Assembly (NCBI RefSeq): GCF_002929805.1
Contig: NZ_PJJM01000092.1
Span: 1 to 64,000 of the forward strand
Source: Cryobacterium sp. Y50
GTDB lineage: Bacteria; Actinomycetota; Actinomycetes; Actinomycetales; Microbacteriaceae
Length of the DNA: 64,000 bases
Direction of reading: 5' to 3'
Shown here piece by piece: positions 1 to 8,528 of this stretch. A program made the position numbers and the translations under genes. The notes under the pieces are model-generated. The model was given only the letters and a program-made list of their open reading frames with translations. It did no database searches and was not told the origin of the DNA. Positions within the stretch are counted from its first letter, which is position 1. Each line of letters starts with the position of its first letter.

Positions 1-319
1 ACGGAACCCATTGGCTGGCTGTTGTTGTCGTTTTGTGGCTCACGCACATAGTCGGTCGTACTTGGCTGCCCGCCGAGCCGCGGCCAGCTTCCTTCGCCTT
101 ATCCGATTCGCCAACTGAACGTTCATCGCTTTCGGCTGAGAGGTCGACTCCTTCGCCATTGGCGATACCGCCTGTCTGTGGAGATGTAGGGCAGACTCCT
201 GCCTTTTTCTGCGCAAAGGTGCAGTCCTCAGGATCCGCGTAAGAGGGTGCTGTAGGCGTAATTGTGAGCGCCATCGTCGCCAGAGCTGAGACTATGAGCA
301 GAAGTTTGAACCGGACCAT
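1..319 (-). CDS. Small secreted protein of unknown function, 3' end outside the window
   Basis: Reading leftward from an ATG at 319, the frame stays open to base 1 (106 codons visible), so the gene is cut by the window edge. The first 27 residues form a Sec signal peptide (MVRFKLLLIVSALATMALT followed by a likely A-x-A type cleavage before ADPEDC). The mature part begins with two cysteines (DPEDC and AGVC) and then a Ser/Gly/Glu-rich hydrophilic stretch. Its start overlaps the end of the upstream lipoprotein gene by 28 bp, so the two are probably co-transcribed and translationally coupled. I do not recognise the family. Alternatively this is a long spacer or surface protein whose functional domain lies off the window. 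Confidence 0.6.
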   Translation of the reverse strand, partial: MVRFKLLLIVSALATMALTITPTAPSYADPEDCTFAQKKAGVCPTSPQTGGIANGEGVDLSAESDERSVGESDKAKEAGRGSAGSQVRPTMCVSHKTTTTASQWVP

Positions 320-897
320 ATTGGGGACTCCGAAATCAGCAGTTGTCGGGAATTACTGTCGGGCGTAACGAAGACGACGACCATCGGCGAGCGGGAATCG
401 TCGTGTTTGACCACGGACTCACCGGCCTCGTTGACCGTGTCGGAGGCGCTGAGATCTAGGCAGAGGTATGTGCGTATCTCCCAAGTGGAATCTGCCAGGG
501 TCTGGGATGATTGAATGGTCATTGAATCAAACAGGGTGACCCCGGTAAACGACCAGCCTTTTTCCTCCATCAGCTTGCCGGCTTGCTCTGCGCCGTCGTG
601 TTCCGTGCCTGTAGTAAGGGACAAATATGCCTTCCATGATTCAGAATCCGTTGCACGGGCAGTATCACCTGCTGCAAGGTAGGTCGTATACGCCGCCTTC
701 GCGGCAGCGAGAGCTTCGTCGTTCGAGGCGAAGGCCGGGAGACTCGCACTGGGAGTGGCGGTCGCCTCCACGATGGGCGGACCCGAATTGGGCGGGACGG
801 GAGCGGCCATGCATCCGTTCAGCGTACTGGCAAGGAAAAGCACGGCAGCGGTGAGCACAGCTCTGTGCACGGGGTGTCCATGCGGCGGGTTTCGCAT
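292..897 (-). CDS. Putative lipoprotein of unknown function (201 aa)
   Basis: The N-terminus has a charged start, a hydrophobic helix and a lipobox LNGC with the lipidated Cys at residue 29, so the protein should be anchored on the outer face of the membrane. A Pro/Ala/Ser/Thr linker (residues 30-55) is followed by a roughly 140-residue domain that ends with a cysteine (SNFCS); a second Cys lies in TYLCLDL, so a disulfide is possible. Proteins of this shape are common in Microbacteriaceae and lack an assigned role. The ATG start sits 6 nt after TATGGT, which fits a leaderless transcript. The gene downstream starts inside its last 28 bp. Confidence 0.7.
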   Translation of the reverse strand: MRNPPHGHPVHRAVLTAAVLFLASTLNGCMAAPVPPNSGPPIVEATATPSASLPAFASNDEALAAAKAAYTTYLAAGDTARATDSESWKAYLSLTTGTEHDGAEQAGKLMEEKGWSFTGVTLFDSMTIQSSQTLADSTWEIRTYLCLDLSASDTVNEAGESVVKHDDSRSPMVVVFVTPDSNSRQLLISESPIWSGSNFCS

Positions 898-903
898 GGG
901 GCC

Positions 904-909
904 ACCATA
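904..909 (-). promoter_or_regulatory. -10 element TATGGT, leaderless promoter of the lipoprotein gene
   Basis: On the minus strand TATGGT is followed by six bases and then the ATG at 897. In Actinobacteria a TANNNT box 6-7 nt before a start codon marks a leaderless mRNA whose first base is the start codon. Confidence 0.5.
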
Positions 910-970
910 GACCGGATTGCTACAACCCCGTCAAAGTTCTCCACAGGCTGGTGTTGGGACCAGAATCAGG

Positions 971-3616
971 CTACGCGGCGGGCTCGAGGGTGAGCGTGTC
1001 GGTCGCGTCGTCCTTGATAGTCGTCGGGGTGAACAACCACGGACGCGTCTCATGATCGCGCCAGAGCGGCGCCTGATCGATGTAGTTGGAATGGAAGGCG
1101 TGACCGGATGCCCCGGTGAGATTGATCCAGGTGGAGTCGTCGAAGTCCTCCAGGCTGATCACCTGCCGCATCGAGGGCACCCAGTCGACCTGGTAGCCCT
1201 GGGTGGCATCCCACCCGACGGCGTTCACGACGGTAGATCCGCCCGCCAGCTCGTAGGGTCCGCGGTTGAACAGCCACTCCAGCGGGGCGATCCCCGACTC
1301 GCCGAAGCTCGCGTTCTTGAGGTCGAGCGTGTGAATGCTGCCCCACTGCCAGTCAGCCGGGTCAGACCCCATCAGGTCGGCACTCTCGGTGGCGGCGCTC
1401 GTCATCACCCGCCGCAACATGCTCTCCTGGCCGACGGTGCCGTAGGTGGGGTTGGACCACCACGGCGAGTCAGGCTGGCCGAGCAGGCTCGTCACCACGG
1501 AGAACGCCCGGTCACCACCGGTGAGATGGGCGCCGTCGTCGATCTTGCCGGTGAACATGTCCTTCAGCAACGTACGCCAGATCACGTTGAAGTAGGCGGC
1601 CGCCGCGCTGTCGGCATCTACCTGGTAGTCCCAACCATCCAGCAGCTGTTGCGCCTCGGCTGCTGAACCGGGGAGGCGCACCTCCTGTAGCCGTGGCACC
1701 AGCGCCGCGGCGATCGCACTGTAGTTGTCGCCCTGAATGTCGCTCATCAGCTCTGTGGTGAGCGGAGTCCCGACCGCGATGAGGTTCTGCAGTCGAGCGG
1801 TGATCTGGTTCGCTCGATATCCGAGATCCCAGTCGGCCGTCAGCAGGTTCGGGGAACCCGGATCGGCGGCGGCGTTATTGGCCGTGACGATGTATCCGCT
1901 CGATGGATTGAAAGTGCTCGGCAGCGCATCAAAGGGAATGTAGCCGGTCCAGCCGTATTGGCTGGTCCAGCCTGGCACCGGGAGGGTGCCGTTTCCACTG
2001 GCCCGAATGGGGATGAGTCCGGGAGCCTGGTAGCCGATATTGCCGTCGACGTCGGCATACGTCAGGTTCTGCGCCGGAACCTCAAACAGGGCTGCGGCCG
2101 CCCGAAAGCTGGTCCAGTCGGTCGCTTGGTTGAGCGCGAAAATTGCGGATGCCGTTCGCCCGGGTGCCAGCGCGGTCCACTGCAGGGATAGCTCATACGT
2201 GCTGGCCTCAGCGCCGGACTCTGCCCCGGAGGAAGCCGGCGGTAGTTCAGCCACTGTCGGATAGTCACTGGCGATGCGTTGGTAAGTGGTGCCCTTAAAT
2301 CCGCTGAGCAGTGGTCCGTGCTCGGTCGAGCGAATCTCGATCTTGACATCGTCACCGCCGGCGACCGAGATCTTCTCGTCGCGCAGCAAAAGCGGCTTCG
2401 CTGCGCCGTCGAATTCGTAGCTGTCGCCGGTTACTTTTTCAATATAGAGGTCGGCGACGTCGGGTCCGAGGTTAGTGAAACCCCAGGCGATGCGCGCGGT
2501 GTGACCGATGATGACGCCCGGCAAGCCGGAGAAGCTGTACCCGGCGACGTCGAACGGGCAGTCGGCGTTGATTGACTGGCAGCGCAGCCCGACCTGGTAC
2601 CAGACCGAGGGCAGTGCCGGCCCGAGGTGCGGGTCGTTGGCCAGTAGCGGCAGGCCGGTGTCGGTGAGAGAGCCCGCGACGACCCAGGAGTTGGAACCGA
2701 TCTCGCCGCCGGCCGGTCCGAGCAGCTCCGGAACCGAAGAGAGTGCGGCGCGCAACTCGGTGAGTGCTCCCGCGTAGGAATCGACGGACGCTGGCTCGAT
2801 GGTCGAGTCAAGGCTGGTGCTGGCGGACGGCTCGGACGTAGGTTCAGCGGTCGGTTCGGCAGCATCCGGCGCCCCGGCCGAAGGAACGACGACCGTCTGG
2901 CTGCCGGTAATGGTCGGGTGCGTTCCCGCGGGGTACTCGGGGTGCAGCTGGTTCACCTCGCTCGGTGTGAGCGTCATCGACAGCAGCGCTCGGTCGATCT
3001 CATCATCGAGGTTGGAACGCAGGTCCCAGGCCATTGCCTTGAGCCAGGCGACCGAGTCCGCCGGAGTCCACGGTTCGACCTCATACCCAGGGTTCTGCAG
3101 GCCTAAAATGGCATACTCTAACGACAGATCGGCGCCGTCATGGGTGTCGAGGTAGGCGTTCACCCCGTCGGCGTAGGACTGGTAGTAGCCGAGTGTGACC
3201 GGGTCGAGCAGTGCTACCTCCTGTTCGGCGACGGTGCGCCAGCCGAGCGTACGCACAAACGTGTCGGTGCCCACCTGGCTCTCGCCGAACAGCTCCGACA
3301 GTCGACCGCTCGTCACGTGCCGGCGAAAATCCATCTCCCAAAAGCGGTCCTGGGCATGCACGTATCCCTCGGCCAGGAACAGGTCGGCCGCGGTCTTCGC
3401 CGTGATCTGAGGTATTCCGGCGTCGTCACGGGTCACGGTTACCGTGCTCGACAAGCCCTCGATGTTGACGGATCCGGACAGGGTCGGAAACGAGCGTGTC
3501 ACCGTCCAAACGCCCAGCCCGGCCGTGACCAGAACGAGGCTGAGCACCACACCGAGCGCGATCAATAACCGCCGAATGTGGCGATGGCCCTTGCTGCGCG
3601 GTGCGTCGGTCCCCAC
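971..3616 (-). CDS. Penicillin acylase family protein (Ntn hydrolase)
   Basis: An 881-residue protein of the penicillin amidase (S45) family. Residues 13-36 form one N-terminal membrane anchor or signal segment after a basic start, so the enzyme is probably exported or membrane-tethered. The N-terminal alpha region (about 45-230) contains the typical AEGYVHAQDRFWEMDFRR motif. A Pro/Glu/Ser/Thr-rich linker (about 245-280) fits the spacer peptide removed on maturation. The sequence GSNSWVVAG places the autocatalytic cleavage before Ser308, the N-terminal nucleophile of the beta subunit; ANDPHLG follows as expected. Family members cleave amide bonds of beta-lactams, acyl-homoserine lactones or cyclic lipopeptides; the substrate cannot be read from sequence. 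GTG start at 3616, preceded by GAGGGAG. Confidence 0.88.
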   Translation of the reverse strand: MGTDAPRSKGHRHIRRLLIALGVVLSLVLVTAGLGVWTVTRSFPTLSGSVNIEGLSSTVTVTRDDAGIPQITAKTAADLFLAEGYVHAQDRFWEMDFRRHVTSGRLSELFGESQVGTDTFVRTLGWRTVAEQEVALLDPVTLGYYQSYADGVNAYLDTHDGADLSLEYAILGLQNPGYEVEPWTPADSVAWLKAMAWDLRSNLDDEIDRALLSMTLTPSEVNQLHPEYPAGTHPTITGSQTVVVPSAGAPDAAEPTAEPTSEPSASTSLDSTIEPASVDSYAGALTELRAALSSVPELLGPAGGEIGSNSWVVAGSLTDTGLPLLANDPHLGPALPSVWYQVGLRCQSINADCPFDVAGYSFSGLPGVIIGHTARIAWGFTNLGPDVADLYIEKVTGDSYEFDGAAKPLLLRDEKISVAGGDDVKIEIRSTEHGPLLSGFKGTTYQRIASDYPTVAELPPASSGAESGAEASTYELSLQWTALAPGRTASAIFALNQATDWTSFRAAAALFEVPAQNLTYADVDGNIGYQAPGLIPIRASGNGTLPVPGWTSQYGWTGYIPFDALPSTFNPSSGYIVTANNAAADPGSPNLLTADWDLGYRANQITARLQNLIAVGTPLTTELMSDIQGDNYSAIAAALVPRLQEVRLPGSAAEAQQLLDGWDYQVDADSAAAAYFNVIWRTLLKDMFTGKIDDGAHLTGGDRAFSVVTSLLGQPDSPWWSNPTYGTVGQESMLRRVMTSAATESADLMGSDPADWQWGSIHTLDLKNASFGESGIAPLEWLFNRGPYELAGGSTVVNAVGWDATQGYQVDWVPSMRQVISLEDFDDSTWINLTGASGHAFHSNYIDQAPLWRDHETRPWLFTPTTIKDDATDTLTLEPAA

Positions 3617-3683
3617 ATCACTCCCTCGTGTGTTGCCTCTACCGGGATGCTAGCGGAACCCGCTGACATCCGCTCTGCAGCAG

Positions 3684-4667
3684 CTACGCGTGCAGCGCGG
3701 CGTTCAGTGTGATGCCGCTGCCGCTGCGGGCGAGTACCTCGACGGCGCCGGAGATGGAATTGCGGCGAAAGAGCAGGTTGGGCACGCCAGAGAGCTCCAC
3801 GGCCTTCACCGTCGGCCGCGTGCCGTCGTCGCCGACCGGCTCGCCGACCAGAATCACTTTGGTGCCGGCTGTGACGTAGAGCCCAGCCTCGACGACGCTG
3901 TCGTCGCCGATGGCGATGCCGACGCCGGAGTTGGCGCCGAGCAGGGCGCGGGCGCCGATCGAAATGCGCTGGGTTCCGCCACCGGAGAGAGTTCCCATAA
4001 TGGATGCCCCGCCACCGATATCGGCGCCGTCACCGACCACGACACCCTGCGAAATACGGCCCTCGACCATTGAGGAGCCGAGGGTTCCGGCGTTGAAATT
4101 GACGAAGCCTTCGTGCATCACGGTGGTACCGGGGGCGAGGTGGGCGCCGAGCCGCACGCGTGAAGCATCCGCTATTCTCACGCTGGCCGGTACGACGTAG
4201 TCGAGCAGCGGCGGGAACTTATCGACGCCGCTGGCCTGGATTCCGGCACGTTGCAGGGCCGGACGAAGCCGTGCGAAGTCGACCGGCAGCATGGGGCCGA
4301 CGTTGGTCCAGACCACGGTGGGCAGGTGCGCGAAGATGCCGTCGAGGTTGATGCTGTTCGGCAGAACGAGCAGGTGGGAGAGCAGATGTAGCCGCAGATA
4401 GGCATCCGACGTGTTGGCCGGGGTCGCGTCGAGGGTGATCTCTACGGTGACGGCTTCGAGGCGCACCGCGCGACGGGCGTCGTCGCCGGCTGCCTCACAG
4501 AGTTCGGCCGGAACGATCCAGCGATCGCGGCCGGTCGGCAGTGTACCGAGCGCCGGGGACGGAAACCAGGTGTCGAGCACGGTGCCGTCGGTGGCGACGG
4601 TCGCGAGACCGTACCCCCACGCCTGGGTCGGTGCGGCTGTGACGTTTTCGGTAAGAACGGAGGGCAT
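3684..4667 (-). CDS. dapD: 2,3,4,5-tetrahydropyridine-2,6-dicarboxylate N-succinyltransferase
   Basis: Catalyses succinyl-CoA-dependent acylation of tetrahydrodipicolinate in the succinylase branch of diaminopimelate/lysine synthesis. At 327 residues it matches the actinobacterial DapD class. The C-terminal half (about 170-300) is a left-handed beta-helix built from hexapeptide repeats (VRLGAHLAPGTTVMHEG, SQGVVVGDGADIGGG, GARALLGANSGVGIAIGD), the trimeric acyltransferase fold. The divergent neighbour is dapE, which removes the same succinyl group later in the pathway; the start codons are only 17 bp apart. The ATG at 4667 sits 6 nt after TAACCT, so the mRNA is probably leaderless. Confidence 0.95.
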   Translation of the reverse strand: MPSVLTENVTAAPTQAWGYGLATVATDGTVLDTWFPSPALGTLPTGRDRWIVPAELCEAAGDDARRAVRLEAVTVEITLDATPANTSDAYLRLHLLSHLLVLPNSINLDGIFAHLPTVVWTNVGPMLPVDFARLRPALQRAGIQASGVDKFPPLLDYVVPASVRIADASRVRLGAHLAPGTTVMHEGFVNFNAGTLGSSMVEGRISQGVVVGDGADIGGGASIMGTLSGGGTQRISIGARALLGANSGVGIAIGDDSVVEAGLYVTAGTKVILVGEPVGDDGTRPTVKAVELSGVPNLLFRRNSISGAVEVLARSGSGITLNAALHA

Positions 4668-4672
4668 ACCTC

Positions 4673-4679
4673 TAGGTTA
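4673..4679. promoter_or_regulatory. Overlapping divergent -10 elements of dapD and dapE
   Basis: TAGGTT (4673-4678, plus strand) stands 6 nt before the dapE GTG at 4685. TAACCT (4674-4679 read on the minus strand) stands 6 nt before the dapD ATG at 4667. Both match TANNNT at the leaderless distance, so one 7-bp element seems to fire both ways. No good -35 hexamer is visible on either side. Confidence 0.6.
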
Positions 4680-4684
4680 GTAGA

Positions 4685-5797
4685 GTGACTTCTAGACTTC
4701 CGGCCCCAGCGAAACTCACCGTACTCGACCTGACGGCGACGTCGGTCGAACTGACCAGGCAAATTTGCGATATGGAGTCGGTCTCCGGCAACGAGACCGC
4801 ACTGGCCGACGCGATCGTCGTCGCGCTGGAGGGCTTCGAGCACCTCGAAATCATTCGCGATGGCGACACCGTCGTCGCTCGCACCAACCTGAATCGTGCC
4901 CAGCGCGTCGTCATCGCCGGCCACATCGACACCGTTCCGCTCAACGACAACCTGCCGACCCGCTACGAGACCATCGACGGCGTCGACTACCTGTGGGGCC
5001 GCGGCACCACCGACATGAAGGCCGGCGTCGCCGTGCAACTCAAGCTCGCCGCCGAACTGAGCGCCCCCGGCGTCGACGTGACCTGGATGTGGTATGACCA
5101 CGAAGAAGTCTCCGACGAACTCAACGGCCTCGGCCGTCTGGCCCGTAACCGGCCCGACCTGTTCAAGGGCGATTTCGCCATTCTCGGCGAACCGACCAAG
5201 AGCCAGATCGAGGGCGGCTGCAACGGCAACCTGCGGGTCGAGATTCGCTGTTTCGGACTGCGCTCGCACTCCGCGCGCAGCTGGGTCGGCGAGAACGCCA
5301 TCCACAAGGCTGCAGCCATTCTGAACATTTTGGCCGGGTATCAGGCCCGCGAGGTCGAGGTCGAAGGCCTCGTCTACCGCGAGGGACTCAACGCGGTCGG
5401 CATCACCGGCGGCGTCGCCGGCAATGTCATCCCGGACGAGTGCATGGTACACGTCAACTACCGCTTCGCTCCGAGCCGCAGCGGCGATGAGGCTGTCGCT
5501 CATCTGCGCGAGTTGTTCGCCGGCTACGACCTAACGGTCGTGGACCGTGCCGAGGGCGCCCGGCCCGGCCTCGACGCCCCGCTCGCCCGCGAATTCCTCG
5601 CCGCCGTCGGCGGTATCGCCAGGCCCAAATACGGTTGGACCGATGTCGCTCGCTTCTCGGCCCTCGGAGTTCCGGCCGTCAACTACGGGCCCGGTGACCC
5701 GCTCAAGGCGCACGCCGATGACGAGCGCGTGGCCGTAGAAGAGATCACGGCCTGCGAGAGCGGTCTGCGCGCCTGGCTGAGCGCATCCGTTCGCTAA
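4685..5797 (+). CDS. dapE: Succinyl-diaminopimelate desuccinylase
   Basis: A 370-residue M20 metallopeptidase-fold enzyme that hydrolyses N-succinyl-L,L-diaminopimelate. Visible family motifs are AGHIDTVP (metal His and Asp), GRGTTDMKAGVA (bridging Asp), the catalytic Glu pair in YDHEEV, GEPT, and the late metal His in KAHADDE. A dimerisation lid domain lies between about residues 175 and 290. The GTG start at 4685 is supported by the -10 box TAGGTT 6 nt upstream and by the immediate family start; there is no room for a leader or a Shine-Dalgarno site between it and dapD. It completes the succinylase branch with its divergent partner dapD. Confidence 0.95.
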   Translation: MTSRLPAPAKLTVLDLTATSVELTRQICDMESVSGNETALADAIVVALEGFEHLEIIRDGDTVVARTNLNRAQRVVIAGHIDTVPLNDNLPTRYETIDGVDYLWGRGTTDMKAGVAVQLKLAAELSAPGVDVTWMWYDHEEVSDELNGLGRLARNRPDLFKGDFAILGEPTKSQIEGGCNGNLRVEIRCFGLRSHSARSWVGENAIHKAAAILNILAGYQAREVEVEGLVYREGLNAVGITGGVAGNVIPDECMVHVNYRFAPSRSGDEAVAHLRELFAGYDLTVVDRAEGARPGLDAPLAREFLAAVGGIARPKYGWTDVARFSALGVPAVNYGPGDPLKAHADDERVAVEEITACESGLRAWLSASVR

Positions 5798-5812
5798 CGC
5801 AGCGACAGAACA

Positions 5813-7075
5813 ATGACTGAGCGGATGCTGCGCTCCCGCAGCCAGGCCACCCGCCGCCCACACTTCCACCGCCCGCCCGCCCACCTGATACCCGCCACCT
5901 GGCACGCCCGCTATCGGCTGACTCCGTGGTGGGGCAAGGTGATCGCGGTCTGGGCGCTGTCGCGCGTGGTCACGACGAGCCTTGTCGTTATTCTGGCGAG
6001 CGTGCAGGGCCCCAACGCGTGGACCGGCGCGAGCCCGAAATACACCGACTTTGCCAATATGTGGGACGGCAACTGGTACAACATCGTCGCTGTTGTCGGC
6101 TACCCGAGTGTGCTGCCCGTAACCGAGACCGGTCAGGTCGGTGAGAATGCTTGGGCGTTCATGCCGGGATACCCGGTACTGGCGCGACTGCTGATGGAAC
6201 TGACCGGGTTCACCTGGGCGCCGGTGGCGGTGTTCGTCTCGGTCGTCTTCAGCCTCGGCACCGCCCTGCTGTTCTACCGGCTGATGGCCCGGGTTCAGTC
6301 GCCGGCCACGGCCCTGTTCGCGGTCGTGCTGTTCTGTGTCGCCCCGCTGTCGCCCCTGTTGCAGTTCGCCTACGCCGAGTCGATGTACCTTTTCTTTCTG
6401 ACCCTCGCGCTCTACCTGCTGCTCGAACGCCACTATTGGCTGCTGTTTCCGGTGATCGCGGTGATGGCCCTGACCCGGCCGAGCGGGCTGGCCTTCGCGC
6501 TCGCGCTCGGGCTGCACGTGATCTATCGGTTCGTCACGCGCGGGCGTGACCCTTTTGCGCCTCGAGAACGGATGCTGGCGGCATCCGTTACCCTGTTCAG
6601 TGCGCTGCTGGGGCTGGTCTGGCCGCTCGCTGCCTGGGCGGTGACCGGCGACCTGATGGCCTATACCGACACGGAACTCGCTTGGCGAGCACCCTACATC
6701 GGCTATCAGGAGCTCGTGCCGTTCACGGCCTGGTTCCAGAGCGGCGTCTGGTGGCTCGGCAGCCCGTTGGGCATCGTCGTGGTGACCGCGCTGATTCTGG
6801 CCTTCGCCCTGCTGCTCTTCACACCCGCTGTACGGCGTCTCGGCGTTGACCTGCGGCTGTGGCTGGCGAGCTACGCTCTGTACCTGCTCGCGGTGTTTTT
6901 TCCCCAGTCGAGCACTTTTCGGCTGCTCATGCCGATGTTTCCGCTGCTCGGCGCGGCCGCGATGCCGCGTAACCGGGCCTATCGCGTGGCGATCGTTTTG
7001 GTCTGCGCGGCCGGGCAGTGGGGCTGGCTGCTGATCTGCTGGGGAGTGGACGGCTACGACTGGACGCCGCCTTAA
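5813..7075 (+). CDS. Integral membrane GT-C glycosyltransferase, PIG-V mannosyltransferase-like
   Basis: A 420-residue multispanning protein with about nine to ten hydrophobic segments after a basic N-terminus. The first extracytoplasmic loop carries MWDGNWYNIVAVVGYP, the acidic W-D-G-x-W-Y signature of PIG-V-like mannosyltransferases that use polyprenyl-phosphate sugars. This suggests glycosylation of a cell-envelope lipid or protein on the outer side of the membrane. It lies 15 bp after dapE on the same strand and may be read through from that promoter. The acceptor is unknown. Length and topology fit the actinobacterial members of the family. Confidence 0.75.
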   Translation: MTERMLRSRSQATRRPHFHRPPAHLIPATWHARYRLTPWWGKVIAVWALSRVVTTSLVVILASVQGPNAWTGASPKYTDFANMWDGNWYNIVAVVGYPSVLPVTETGQVGENAWAFMPGYPVLARLLMELTGFTWAPVAVFVSVVFSLGTALLFYRLMARVQSPATALFAVVLFCVAPLSPLLQFAYAESMYLFFLTLALYLLLERHYWLLFPVIAVMALTRPSGLAFALALGLHVIYRFVTRGRDPFAPRERMLAASVTLFSALLGLVWPLAAWAVTGDLMAYTDTELAWRAPYIGYQELVPFTAWFQSGVWWLGSPLGIVVVTALILAFALLLFTPAVRRLGVDLRLWLASYALYLLAVFFPQSSTFRLLMPMFPLLGAAAMPRNRAYRVAIVLVCAAGQWGWLLICWGVDGYDWTPP

Positions 7076-7157
7076 ACGACCGCGAAAGGGCCCTAATTTA
7101 CGTCTCGGGCCGAGATAGTCGATAATGGGTATACAAAGACGAATGGAAGGGGAGTTC

Positions 7158-7334
7158 ATGGCGGCCATGAAACCACGGACCGGAGACGGTCCAATGGAGG
7201 CGGTAAAAGAGGGGCGCCTGATCATCGTGCGTGTACCGCTCGAAGGTGGGGGTCGGCTCGTTGTCTCAGTCAACGACGCCGAGGCCAAGGAACTTCACGA
7301 TGCACTCGCAGGGGTTGTCGCTGCGGCGAAGTAG
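7158..7334 (+). CDS. DUF3117 family small protein (58 aa)
   Basis: A 58-residue protein whose sequence MAAMKPRTGDGPMEAVKEG followed by VPLEGGGRLVV is the hallmark of DUF3117, a short family nearly universal in Actinobacteria and without a known function. The ATG at 7158 is chosen because the family begins MAAMKPR and because AAGGGGAG (7147-7154) stands just before it; an upstream in-frame ATG at 7125 would add residues not seen in the family. The gene stands alone and is closed by a strong bidirectional terminator. Confidence 0.9.
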   Translation: MAAMKPRTGDGPMEAVKEGRLIIVRVPLEGGGRLVVSVNDAEAKELHDALAGVVAAAK

Positions 7335-7355
7335 CGTTTTTCGAGTACAGAACAT

Positions 7356-7389
7356 AAAAAGAACGGCTGCTCGCGCAGCCGTTCTTTTT
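7356..7389. terminator. Bidirectional rho-independent terminator
   Basis: A perfect 15-bp stem (7356-7370 with 7375-7389) with loop TCGC. It starts with A5 and ends with T5, so it can end transcription of the DUF3117 gene on the plus strand and of the O-methyltransferase on the minus strand, both of which converge on it. Confidence 0.92.
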
Positions 7390-7401
7390 ATGTATGGGAG
7401 G

Positions 7402-8034
7402 TTAAGCGTTGAGCTTGGTGATCTGCAGCAGTCCGTCGCCGACGGGGGAGAGCGCGCTGATCACGGCGCTCGACCCGGCGATCTCGGTCAGCAGCGTGCG
7501 GAAACCGGTGGCGACGTCGTCGCGCTGCGCGGGGTCGGCGACGCGTCCGCGCCACAGGGCATGCGCCACGAGTACGGTTCCGCCCGGGCGGGCCAGGCGC
7601 AGGCCATGTTCGACGTATTCGATGACCGACTGCGGGTCGGCGTCCACGAACACAATATCGTAAGAATTTTCGTTCATGCGGGGCAGCACCTCGCCGGCCT
7701 TCCCGGTGATCAGGCGAACCCGGTTGGCCGGAATCTTCGCCTCGGTGAAATTGGCCTTGGCGTGCTGCAGATGATCGACCTCGGTATCGATCGAGGTCAG
7801 GGTGGCGCCGGGCGCGCCAGTGAGCAGCCAGATCCCCGATACTCCGGCCCCGGTACCGACCTCGAGGATGCTGCGCGCCCCGGTGGCGGCGGCGATCACG
7901 GCGGATTGTGCGCCCACCGAGGGTGCAATCGCGTCGATTCCGAGTTCGAGGGATTGTTGACGTGCGCGCGAGATGGCTTCGGATTCGACGACACAGTCGT
8001 CGGAGAACTTCCAGTTCAATTCAATGTCAGACAC
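7402..8034 (-). CDS. Class I SAM-dependent O-methyltransferase
   Basis: A 210-residue methyltransferase of the catechol/caffeoyl-CoA OMT type. SAM motif I is LEVGTGAGVSGIWLL (about residue 72), motif II has the ribose-binding acidic residue in TSIDTEVDH, and YDIVFVDADP is the metal/SAM motif typical of this subfamily. RPGGTVLVAHALWRG follows as in family members. The methyl acceptor is unknown. The GTG start at 8034 follows TGGAG at a proper distance. It is divergent from the TatB-like gene and convergent with DUF3117. Confidence 0.85.
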   Translation of the reverse strand: MSDIELNWKFSDDCVVESEAISRARQQSLELGIDAIAPSVGAQSAVIAAATGARSILEVGTGAGVSGIWLLTGAPGATLTSIDTEVDHLQHAKANFTEAKIPANRVRLITGKAGEVLPRMNENSYDIVFVDADPQSVIEYVEHGLRLARPGGTVLVAHALWRGRVADPAQRDDVATGFRTLLTEIAGSSAVISALSPVGDGLLQITKLNA

Positions 8035-8109
8035 AAATAACTCCAGTAGATGATTAGCTCAAGACTAGGGCCGAGGTGGGCATGGTCCATGGATGCCCCG
8101 CCGGGCAGA

Positions 8110-8115
8110 TATTCT
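8110..8115 (+). promoter_or_regulatory. -10 element TATTCT, leaderless promoter of tatB-like gene
   Basis: TATTCT, then six bases, then the ATG at 8122. Same geometry as the other leaderless starts in this window. Confidence 0.5.
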
Positions 8116-8121
8116 AGGGAC

Positions 8122-8511
8122 ATGTTTGGGCTGACATTCGAGAAGATTCTGCTGATCGGGATCATCGCCGTCTTCTTGCTCGGTCCCGACAAATTGCCGC
8201 ACTATGCCGCCCAACTCGCTCGCCTCGTGCGCCAGCTGCGCGACATGGCCAACGGTGCCAAAGATCGCATGCGTGACGAGATGGGTCCGGAGTTCGACGA
8301 TCTGGACTGGAAAAAACTCGACCCGCGGCAGTATGACCCGCGACGCATCATTCGAGAAGCCCTCGCCGATGAAGACCCGGTCAAGGAGCAATCCGCGTCG
8401 ATTTCCCGGGCCGAGCCCAACCCAGACGGCGCCTATCTGAAACGCAAACGTGCCAGGGAAGCCGCCCTGACCGCGCTCGAGCCGGCCCCGTTCGACTCTG
8501 AGGCCACCTAA
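8122..8511 (+). CDS. tatB: Sec-independent translocase subunit, TatB-like
   Basis: A 129-residue protein with the TatA/B architecture: a short N-terminal membrane helix (MFGLTFEKILLIGIIAVFLL), the conserved GPDKLP hinge, then a long amphipathic helix (about 28-60, YAAQLARLVRQLRDMANGAK) and a charged cytoplasmic tail. The tail length and the F-G-x-x-x-E-K start favour TatB over TatA. TatB receives twin-arginine signal peptides together with TatC. No tatC lies nearby. The ATG at 8122 is supported by the exact family start and by TATTCT 6 nt upstream. A PPK2 gene follows 17 bp downstream. Confidence 0.85.
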   Translation: MFGLTFEKILLIGIIAVFLLGPDKLPHYAAQLARLVRQLRDMANGAKDRMRDEMGPEFDDLDWKKLDPRQYDPRRIIREALADEDPVKEQSASISRAEPNPDGAYLKRKRAREAALTALEPAPFDSEAT

Positions 8512-8528
8512 CGCTCTAAGGAGAACGG

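Noticed and set aside
5531-7288. Long minus-strand frame opposite dapE and the glycosyltransferase gene
   Set aside because: Low-complexity Arg/Gln/His-rich translation typical of antisense frames in high-GC genes; the plus-strand genes have clear families.
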